From: Gammaproteobacteria bacterium
Lineage (GTDB): Bacteria > Pseudomonadota > Gammaproteobacteria > Steroidobacterales > Steroidobacteraceae
DNA length: 6,690 nt
Assembly (NCBI GenBank): GCA_010031985.1
Contig: RGYP01000102.1
Span: forward strand, 1-6,690
Reading direction: 5' to 3'
A program made the translations under genes and the position numbers. How positions within the stretch are numbered: the stretch's first letter is position 1; each line of letters starts with the position of its first letter. Of the stretch, positions 1-6,487 are shown piece after piece. Below the pieces are notes generated by a model. The model made no database searches. It was not told the origin of the DNA and saw only the letters and a program-made list of their open reading frames with translations.

Positions 1-19
1 ACCCGGCAATTCCTCTGGT

Positions 20-23
20 GGAG
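20..23 (+). promoter_or_regulatory. Ribosome binding site deciding the first gene's start
   Basis: GGAG at 20-23, inside the longer purine-rich stretch GGTGGAG, lies six bases before a GTG codon at 30. This is standard Shine-Dalgarno spacing and favours GTG at 30 over the in-frame GTG at 18, which overlaps this motif and has only a pyrimidine-rich stretch upstream. The remaining bases from 1 to 29 show no recognisable promoter, so the transcription start probably lies outside the window. Confidence 0.6.
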
Positions 24-29
24 ATTAAA

Positions 30-1586
30 GTGAGCGAACCGCAGACCGCCCGGCGCCCCTCTGGTCGCGATGCCCGCAGAGCTCAGCGCTCTGGCCCCTT
101 GCCCGATCACTTGCGCCCGGTGCGCCCCGGTATGCAAAGCGGCCGTTTCCAGCCGCTGACCCAGCACGGTATCGATCAGATCCACCAGACCGCGCTACGG
201 CTGCTTGCCGAGGTCGGGCTCGCCGACGCCACCGAGTCGGGCATCGAGATCATGACGGCGGCCGGCTGCGAAATGAGCGATACGGGGCGACTGCTCTTTC
301 CGCGCTCGCTGGTCGAAGACATGGTGGCCAAGGCTGGCCGCAAATTCACCCTGCACGGACAAGATCCGCGCCACGATCTCGAACCCTGGGAGAAGCGCGC
401 CTACTTCGGCACGGCAGGCGCCGCGGTCAACATGGTGGATGCCTCGGGCAGCTATCGCGAGTCAACCATCCGCGACCTCTACGACATCGGGCGAGTGGTC
501 GATCAAATGGAGCACATCCATTTCTTCCAGCGCGCCGTCGTGCCGCGCGACATTCCCGATCCGTACGAAATGGATTTCAACACCTGCTACGCCTCGGTCA
601 GCAGCACCACCAAGCACGTGGGCAGTAGTTGGGTCCATCCGGATCATCTCGAAGCCTCGCTGCAAATGCTGCATGCGATCGCCGGCGGCGAAGACAAGTG
701 GCGTGAGCGCCCCTTCGTCAGCCAGTCCAACTGCTTCGTCGTGCCGCCGATGAAATTCGCGGCCGATGCCTGTCGATGTCTCGAGATGGCGGTGCGCGGC
801 GGCATGCCGGTGCTCTTGCTGTCGGCGGGGCAGGCCGGTGCCACGGCTCCGGCGGCACTCGCCGGTGCGCTTGCGCAAGAAGTGGCCGAAGTGCTCGCAG
901 GCATCGTGTACGTCAACGCGATCAAGCCGGGTGCGCCTGCCATCTTTGGTACCTGGTGTTTCGTTTCCGATCTGCGCACCGGTGCGATGTCGGGCGGCAG
1001 TCCGGAGCAGGCGCTGCTCTCGGCCGCGGCCGGGCAGATGGGCAATTTCTACGACCTGACGATCGGCACGGCTTCGGGCATGACCGACTCCAAGGTCGCC
1101 GATGCGCAGTCCGCCGGCGAAAAGGCTCTCAATCATGCGTTGGTCGGCAACTCCGGCGCCAATCTCATCTATGAATCGGCTGGCATGCACGCGAGTCTGC
1201 TCGGCTTCTCGCTCGAGAGTCTGGTGATCGACAACGACATCATCGGTGCCACGCAGCGCACGATCAAAGGAATCGAGGTCAACGAGGAGCGATTGTCCTT
1301 CGAGACCATCAAAGATGTCTGTCTCAATGGTCCCGGGCACTATCTCGGCAGTTCACAGACGCTGGAGCTGATGCAGACCGAGTACCTGTACCCGGCGATC
1401 GGCGACCGTCGCAGTCCGAACGAGTGGGCCGAACAGGGTTCCACCGACGCGCTCGAGCGCGCCGCGCATCGGGTGCGCGACATCCTTGCCGAGCATCATC
1501 CTGCGCACATCCCGGAAAAAATCGACGAGGCCATTCGTCAGCGCTATCCGGTCAAGCTCGAACGTTCGGCAATGCTGAAGCGCTGA
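30..1586 (+). CDS. Trimethylamine methyltransferase (MttB) family protein, non-pyrrolysine type
   Basis: This 518-residue protein belongs to the MttB/COG5598 superfamily. Characterised members move a methyl group from a methylated amine (trimethylamine in archaeal MttB, glycine betaine in the Pyl-free MtgB) to the cobalt of a partner corrinoid protein. The basic N-terminus (about residues 1-34) precedes the family core. Family signatures include the TDSK motif at 352-355 followed by DAQSAGEK, and VIDNDII at 399-405. Aligned from memory with Methanosarcina MttB, the pyrrolysine site falls on Met351 (ATG at 1080), and no in-frame TAG is present, so this is a Pyl-free homologue. It is soluble, with no signal peptide or membrane segment. 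The length is slightly above archaeal MttB (about 495) because of the N-terminal extension. It leads an operon with two N-demethylating flavoproteins, which suggests a quaternary or tertiary methylamine substrate. The GTG at 30 is chosen for its Shine-Dalgarno match. The family is secure; substrate and methyl acceptor are unknown. Confidence 0.93.
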   Translation: MSEPQTARRPSGRDARRAQRSGPLPDHLRPVRPGMQSGRFQPLTQHGIDQIHQTALRLLAEVGLADATESGIEIMTAAGCEMSDTGRLLFPRSLVEDMVAKAGRKFTLHGQDPRHDLEPWEKRAYFGTAGAAVNMVDASGSYRESTIRDLYDIGRVVDQMEHIHFFQRAVVPRDIPDPYEMDFNTCYASVSSTTKHVGSSWVHPDHLEASLQMLHAIAGGEDKWRERPFVSQSNCFVVPPMKFAADACRCLEMAVRGGMPVLLLSAGQAGATAPAALAGALAQEVAEVLAGIVYVNAIKPGAPAIFGTWCFVSDLRTGAMSGGSPEQALLSAAAGQMGNFYDLTIGTASGMTDSKVADAQSAGEKALNHALVGNSGANLIYESAGMHASLLGFSLESLVIDNDIIGATQRTIKGIEVNEERLSFETIKDVCLNGPGHYLGSSQTLELMQTEYLYPAIGDRRSPNEWAEQGSTDALERAAHRVRDILAEHHPAHIPEKIDEAIRQRYPVKLERSAMLKR

Positions 1587-1592
1587 GTCGCG

Positions 1593-4052
1593 ATGTCGCT
1601 CCCCAGCCACGCAAACGTGGTGATCGTCGGCGGCGGCGTCGCCGGTTGTTCGATCGCATATCACCTCACCAAGATCGGCATCAGCGACGTGGTGCTGCTC
1701 GAGCGCAAACAGCTCACTTGCGGCACGACCTGGCATGCGGCCGGACTCGTCGGCCAGCTGCGTGCGACGCGCAATCTCACCGAGCTCGCCAAATACACGG
1801 CCGATCTCTATCGATCGCTCGAGGCCGAGACTGGCCAGGCGACCGGCTTCAAGCAGAACGGTTCGATCAGCGTTGCCAAGACGCCCGCGCGTCTCGAGGA
1901 GCTCTATCGCGGCGCCTCGATGGGCAAAACTTTTGGTCTCGAAATCGATCACCTTCGCGTGGAGGAGATCCGCGAACGCTGGCCGCTACTCGAGGTCGGT
2001 GATCTCAAGGGCGGCATCTTCATCCGCAAGGACGGCCAGACGAACCCCATCGACACCACGCAGGCTTTTGCGCGTGGTGCGCGCATGCGGGGCGCCAAAA
2101 TATTCGAGAACACCAAAGTACTCGGCATTCGCGTCGAGAAAGGACGCGCAGTCGGTGTCGATACCGAGTCCGGTTACATCGCGGCCGACACCGTCGTGCT
2201 CTGCGCTGGCATGTGGTCGCATGCGATCGGTCGTGCCGCGGGCGTTTCGATTCCGCTGCACGCGGCCGAGCACTTTTACATCGTCACCGAGCCCATCGCG
2301 AAATTGCCATCCAATCTGCCGGTGCTGCGCGTTTACGACGAGTGTGCGTATTACAAAGAAGACGCCGGAAAACTTTTGGTGGGTTGCTTCGAGCCGGTGG
2401 CAAAGCCCTGGGGCATGAACGGAATCCCGGAGAGCTTCTGTTTCGACTCCTTGCCCGAGGACGCCGATCACTTCGAGCCCATCCTCGCGGCGGCCGTGCG
2501 CCGCGTGCCGGTGCTCGCCGATGCCGGCATCCAGCTGTTCTTCAACGGTCCCGAGAGCTTCACGCCCGACGATCGCTATTACATCGGCGAGGCGCCCGAA
2601 GTTCGTGATCTATTCGTGGCAACCGGGTTCAACTCGGTGGGTATCGCGGCGAGCGGTGGTGCGGGCAAGGTGGTCGCGCAGTGGATCCTCGATCGCAGGC
2701 CGCCGATGGATCTCGCCGACGTCGACATTCGGCGCGCCCTGCCGTTCCAGTCCAACCGTCGCTATCTTCGCGATCGCACGGTCGAGACACTGGGCCTGCT
2801 CTATGCCATGCACTGGCCGTACTACCAGTACCAGACGGCGCGTGGCGCACGGCGGACTGCCTTGCACGATCGCTTGCTCGCGCTCGGCGCCTGCATGGGC
2901 GAGACCGCAGGCTGGGAGCGTCCCAACTGGTTTGCCCCCGCTGGCGTCGAGCCGCGCTACGAGTACTCCTACGGCCGCCAGAACTGGTTCGATCATTGCG
3001 GTAACGAATGTCGGGCCGTGCGCGATGCCGTCGCGCTCTTCGATCAAACCTGCTTCGCCAAATATTTGGTGCAGGGACGCGATGCCTGCGCCGTACTCAA
3101 CCGGCTCTCGACCAGCAATCTCGACGTCGCGCCCGGGCGCATCGTCTACACGCAATGGCTCAACGAGCGCAGTGGCATCGAAGCCGATCTCACCATCACG
3201 CGTCTCGAGACCAATAAATTTTTGGTGGTCACTTCGGCCATCTGCCAGACGCGCGATCTGGCTTGGCTCACGCGATATCTCGATGATCATCCGACCCTGC
3301 ATTGCACGGCGACCGACGTCACTGCGGGCATCGCCATGCTCGGCATCATGGGTCCGAAGAGTCGGGCACTCCTCGCGGCCGTCTCGGGCGCAGATCTCTC
3401 GAATGCCGCGCATCCTTTCGGGCAATCGCGCGAGATCGAAATCGGCTACGCACGTCTGAGGGCGAGTCGTATCACCTACGTGGGTGAACTCGGCTGGGAA
3501 CTCTACATTCCGGCCGAGCAGGTGCTCGACGTCTACGAGCGTTTGGTCGAGGCCGGTGCCGAGTTCGGCCTGCAGCATGCCGGATATCACGCGATGGCGG
3601 CTTGCCGCGTCGAAAAGGGCTACCGTCACTGGAGCCATGACATCGCCGACGAAGACACGCCGCTCGAAGCCGGTCTCGGCTTCACCGTGGCTTGGGACAA
3701 GGAAGGCGGTTTCATCGGTCGCGAGGCCTTGTTGGCGCAGAAACAGCGTGGTGCGCTGACGAAGCGACTGGTGCAGGTCATGCTCGAAGATCACTCGCCG
3801 ACGGCGCCGTTGCTGTACCACGAAGAACCGATCATTCGTGACGGCGAGATCGTCGGCTCGACGCGCTCCGGAGCCTGGGGGCACCGAATCGAGCGCTCGA
3901 TCGGCATGGGCTACGTGCACTGCGATACGGGCGTCACGCCCGAGTGGTTGGCCGCAGGGCGCTGGGAAATCGAAGTGGCGGGTGTGCGTCATGCCGCCCG
4001 CGTGCAGTTGCAGCCGTGGTACGACCCGAAGGGCGAGCGCATCAAGGCTTAG
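1593..4052 (+). CDS. FAD-dependent oxidoreductase fused to GcvT domain, sarcosine dehydrogenase-like
   Basis: This 819-residue flavoprotein resembles sarcosine/dimethylglycine dehydrogenases, which oxidise an N-methyl group and pass the formaldehyde-level carbon to tetrahydrofolate as 5,10-methylene-THF. The DAO-type FAD domain (about 8-365) has GGGVAG at 13-18 and Glu37 ending the Rossmann beta-alpha-beta unit. TTWHAAG at 45-51 contains His48, which aligns with the histidine that covalently binds FAD in the mammalian enzymes. A short FAO_M-type linker region (about 368-425) precedes GWER at 440-443. The GcvT folate domain (about 425-700) carries SGIEAD, with Asp532 at the catalytic Asp position of T-proteins, and GELGWEL at 631-637. 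The GcvT C-terminal barrel closes the protein. The AGYHAM and EKGYRHW motifs and the DPKGERIKA tail are closer to sarcosine dehydrogenase than to dimethylglycine dehydrogenase. It is soluble with no targeting signal. It starts six bases after the preceding stop without a clear Shine-Dalgarno, so translational coupling is likely. It ends in TAG. The exact amine substrate and electron acceptor (ETF or oxygen) cannot be read from sequence. Confidence 0.95.
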   Translation: MSLPSHANVVIVGGGVAGCSIAYHLTKIGISDVVLLERKQLTCGTTWHAAGLVGQLRATRNLTELAKYTADLYRSLEAETGQATGFKQNGSISVAKTPARLEELYRGASMGKTFGLEIDHLRVEEIRERWPLLEVGDLKGGIFIRKDGQTNPIDTTQAFARGARMRGAKIFENTKVLGIRVEKGRAVGVDTESGYIAADTVVLCAGMWSHAIGRAAGVSIPLHAAEHFYIVTEPIAKLPSNLPVLRVYDECAYYKEDAGKLLVGCFEPVAKPWGMNGIPESFCFDSLPEDADHFEPILAAAVRRVPVLADAGIQLFFNGPESFTPDDRYYIGEAPEVRDLFVATGFNSVGIAASGGAGKVVAQWILDRRPPMDLADVDIRRALPFQSNRRYLRDRTVETLGLLYAMHWPYYQYQTARGARRTALHDRLLALGACMGETAGWERPNWFAPAGVEPRYEYSYGRQNWFDHCGNECRAVRDAVALFDQTCFAKYLVQGRDACAVLNRLSTSNLDVAPGRIVYTQWLNERSGIEADLTITRLETNKFLVVTSAICQTRDLAWLTRYLDDHPTLHCTATDVTAGIAMLGIMGPKSRALLAAVSGADLSNAAHPFGQSREIEIGYARLRASRITYVGELGWELYIPAEQVLDVYERLVEAGAEFGLQHAGYHAMAACRVEKGYRHWSHDIADEDTPLEAGLGFTVAWDKEGGFIGREALLAQKQRGALTKRLVQVMLEDHSPTAPLLYHEEPIIRDGEIVGSTRSGAWGHRIERSIGMGYVHCDTGVTPEWLAAGRWEIEVAGVRHAARVQLQPWYDPKGERIKA

Positions 4053-4055
4053 GAG
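4051..4055 (+). promoter_or_regulatory. Ribosome binding site of the second flavoprotein gene, overlapping the upstream stop
   Basis: AGGAG at 4051-4055 lies eight bases before the ATG at 4064 and shares its first two bases with the TAG stop (4050-4052) of the upstream gene. A backup TGA in the upstream frame at 4065-4067 overlaps the ATG as ATGA. This arrangement fits translational coupling of the two flavoprotein genes from one transcript. Confidence 0.75.
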
Positions 4056-4063
4056 TTTGATCG

Positions 4064-6484
4064 ATGAAAACGCATGCTGAGGTGGTCATCATCGGCGGCG
4101 GCGCCGTGGGTTGTAGTGCGCTATACCACTTGACGCAACTCGGCGTCACCGATGCGGTGCTGCTCGAGCGAGACGAGTTGACCGCGGGCTCCACCTGGCA
4201 CGCCGCCGGCAATTGCCCGAATTTTTCGACTTCGTGGAACCTCATCAAGCTGCAGCGACACAGCACCCGCCTTTATTCGCAGCTTGCGCAACGCGTCGGT
4301 TACGACATCAACTACCACGTCACCGGCAGTATCCGGCTCGCGCACACCAGCGATCGCGTCGACGAGTTCAAGCACGTGGTATCACAGGCGCGTGCGCAGG
4401 GTATCGAGTTCGAGATGTTGACGCCCGCCGAGTTGCGCGATCGCTATCCCTTCATCACCACCGATGATCTCAAGGCCGGGCTCTACGACCCGTACGACGG
4501 CGACATCGACCCCGCGCAGTTGACGCAAGCACTCGCCAAAGGCGCGCGCGATGCCGGCGCGACGATCCACCGCCACACACGGGTCACAGCCATCGATCGC
4601 ACGGCCTCGGGCGAGTGGCGCATCACCACCGACAAGGGCGTGATTCAAGCGCAAAAAGTCATCAATGCCGCGGGTTACCGCGGTGGCGAAGTAGCGGCGA
4701 TGGTCGGTCAGTATTTGCCGATCGTCACCTTGTCCCACCAGTATCTCGTCACCGACGACATCCCCGAGCTCGCGGCGCGCGGCAGCGATCGATTGCCGCT
4801 GCTTCGCGACCCGGACGTGAGCTATTACCTGCGACAAGAGCGTCACGGTCTCATTCTCGGGCCCTACGAGTGGAAGGCGACGGCGCACTGGCTCGACGCC
4901 ATTCCTGATCAATTCGCGCATCAGCTTTTCGACGACGATCTCGGGCGGATCGAAACCTACATCGAAGCGGCTTGCGAGCGAGTTCCCATCTTGGGTTCGG
5001 TCGGTATCAAGCGCGTCATCAATGGGCCGATTCCCTACGCGCCCGACGGCAATCCTTTGATGGGGCCGGCGCCGGGCTTGCCGGGCTTTTATCACTGCTG
5101 CGCGTTTACTTTTGGCATTGCCCAGGCGGGTGGTGCCGGCAAACTGATCGCCGAGTGGGTCGCGCACGGCACGCCCGAGTGGGACATGTGGCCGCTCGAC
5201 TCGCGCCGCTATCTCGATTGCCACAACCACAAGTTCACGCTCGCCAAGGCGATCGAGACCTATCAGCACGAATATGGCATCGGCTATCCCGCCGAGGAGC
5301 GCGCAGCCGGGCGTCCCGCGAAAACTTCGCCGGCGTACTCGCGGCTGCGCGCGAAGGGCGCGAAGTTCGGCGCGCGCGGGGGCTGGGAACGTGCCGTCTA
5401 TTTTCCCGAAGCGGGCGATCCCGCTGGGCCGGAGACCTCGTTCCGGCGTCCGGCATGGCACGCGGCCGTCGCGCGCGAATGCGAGGCCGTGCAGCAGCGC
5501 GTTGCCGTGCTCGACCTGCCGGGCTTCACCAAATTCGAAGTGAGCGGCGCGGGTGCGCGCGACTGGCTCGATCGCATGGTCACGGGCGTCGTACCGAAGT
5601 CCGGCCGCACCGCTCTCAATTATTTCTGCAATGAGCGTGGCGGCATCGTCACCGAGATGACGCTCACCACCTTCGATGCAGACCGTTACTGGTTGATCAG
5701 CGCGGCTGCTGGCGAGCGTCACGACGAGCACTGGTTGCGCGAACATCTGCCGGCTTCGGGCGTGCGCATCGACAATCTGTCGGCGCGTTACGGTACTTTG
5801 ATCTTGGTCGGACCGCGTTCGCGCGAACTGCTGTCACGACTCACCACGGCCGATCTCTCTAATGCCCACTTTCCATGGCTCTCGGTCCGCGAGATCGAGC
5901 TTGCCTACACGCGTGCCATCGCGATGCGCGTCAATTACGTCGGTGAACTCGGTTGGGAGTTGCACCTGCCCGCCGAACATCTGTTGTCGGTCTATGATTT
6001 GTTGATGGAAGCCGGCGAGTCGTTCGGCATTCATGACTTCGGTCTCTACGCCATGGACAGCCTGCGACTCGAAAAATGCTATCGCGGCTGGAAGGGCGAT
6101 CTCACCACCGAGTACACGCCGTTCATGGCCTCGCTCGATCGCTTCGTCAAGCTGGACAAAACTTGCGGCTTTCTCGGTCAGGAGGCGCTGCGTCGCGAGG
6201 CGGCGAGTGGCCCGCGCGAGCGCTTCGTGCCGCTGCTTGTCGATGCGGCGGATGCCGATGCGGCAGCGGTGTCGATCGTCTTTCGCGGCGATGAACAGGT
6301 GGGTCTCGTGACTTCCGGGGGCTATGGGTATCGGCTGCGCCAGAGCATCGCGCTCGCCTACGTGCGCACCGACCTCGCGGCGCCCGGCACCGAACTCAGC
6401 GTGGAGATTCTTGGTGAGCGACGACGCGCGGTGGTCGCCACCGAGCCGCTTTACGATCCGCAGAATCTGCGATTGCGCGGCTGA
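4064..6484 (+). CDS. FAD-dependent oxidoreductase fused to GcvT domain, dimethylglycine dehydrogenase-like paralogue
   Basis: This 806-residue protein is collinear with its upstream neighbour: GWER falls at residues 440-443 in both. The FAD domain (about 6-362) has GGGAVG at 11-16, Glu35 ending the Rossmann unit, and GSTWHAAG at 42-49, where His46 is the predicted covalent FAD ligand. Just after it, NCPNFSTSW replaces the LVGQLR found in the neighbour, a likely difference in the substrate pocket or its entrance. An FAO_M-type segment (about 370-425) leads into the GcvT folate domain, which has GGIVTE at 526-531 and GELGWEL at 627-633. Glu531 sits where the neighbour and T-proteins have Asp; mammalian dimethylglycine dehydrogenase, from memory, also has Glu there. 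The FGLYAM and RLEKCYRGW motifs resemble dimethylglycine dehydrogenase more than sarcosine dehydrogenase. The expected role is oxidative N-demethylation with the carbon passed to tetrahydrofolate. It is soluble, with a strong ribosome binding site. The family is secure; the substrate is unproven and may be a tertiary or secondary amine related to that of the neighbour. Confidence 0.95.
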   Translation: MKTHAEVVIIGGGAVGCSALYHLTQLGVTDAVLLERDELTAGSTWHAAGNCPNFSTSWNLIKLQRHSTRLYSQLAQRVGYDINYHVTGSIRLAHTSDRVDEFKHVVSQARAQGIEFEMLTPAELRDRYPFITTDDLKAGLYDPYDGDIDPAQLTQALAKGARDAGATIHRHTRVTAIDRTASGEWRITTDKGVIQAQKVINAAGYRGGEVAAMVGQYLPIVTLSHQYLVTDDIPELAARGSDRLPLLRDPDVSYYLRQERHGLILGPYEWKATAHWLDAIPDQFAHQLFDDDLGRIETYIEAACERVPILGSVGIKRVINGPIPYAPDGNPLMGPAPGLPGFYHCCAFTFGIAQAGGAGKLIAEWVAHGTPEWDMWPLDSRRYLDCHNHKFTLAKAIETYQHEYGIGYPAEERAAGRPAKTSPAYSRLRAKGAKFGARGGWERAVYFPEAGDPAGPETSFRRPAWHAAVARECEAVQQRVAVLDLPGFTKFEVSGAGARDWLDRMVTGVVPKSGRTALNYFCNERGGIVTEMTLTTFDADRYWLISAAAGERHDEHWLREHLPASGVRIDNLSARYGTLILVGPRSRELLSRLTTADLSNAHFPWLSVREIELAYTRAIAMRVNYVGELGWELHLPAEHLLSVYDLLMEAGESFGIHDFGLYAMDSLRLEKCYRGWKGDLTTEYTPFMASLDRFVKLDKTCGFLGQEALRREAASGPRERFVPLLVDAADADAAAVSIVFRGDEQVGLVTSGGYGYRLRQSIALAYVRTDLAAPGTELSVEILGERRRAVVATEPLYDPQNLRLRG

Positions 6485-6487
6485 TCA
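6482..6487. other. Shared palindromic stop TGATCA of two convergent genes
   Basis: The TGA that ends the plus-strand flavoprotein gene (6482-6484) and the TGA that ends the minus-strand permease gene (6485-6487) abut exactly to form TGATCA, the core of the palindrome CTGATCAG at 6481-6488. The convergent genes therefore have no intergenic base between them. Confidence 0.85.

Noticed and set aside
18..29. Alternative upstream GTG start of the MttB-family gene
   Set aside because: No Shine-Dalgarno-like sequence precedes 18, whereas GGAG sits six bases before the in-frame GTG at 30.
462..1340. Open frame of 292 codons antisense to the MttB-family gene
   Set aside because: It has no domain signature and no credible ribosome binding context, and it overlaps a gene whose plus-strand translation has clear family motifs.
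2610..3992. Long open frame of 460 codons on the minus strand
   Set aside because: It lies fully antisense to the well-supported sarcosine dehydrogenase-like gene. Its translation is rich in Arg, Ala and Asp with no recognisable domain, as expected for a shadow frame in GC-rich DNA.
4050..4052. TAG read as pyrrolysine at the end of the second gene
   Set aside because: Readthrough would add only about four residues before a TGA at 4065-4067. The protein already has its full family length, and the MttB-like gene itself contains no in-frame TAG.
4382..5746. Long open frame of 454 codons on the minus strand
   Set aside because: It is antisense to the third gene, has no recognisable motif and shows the composition of a GC-rich shadow frame.
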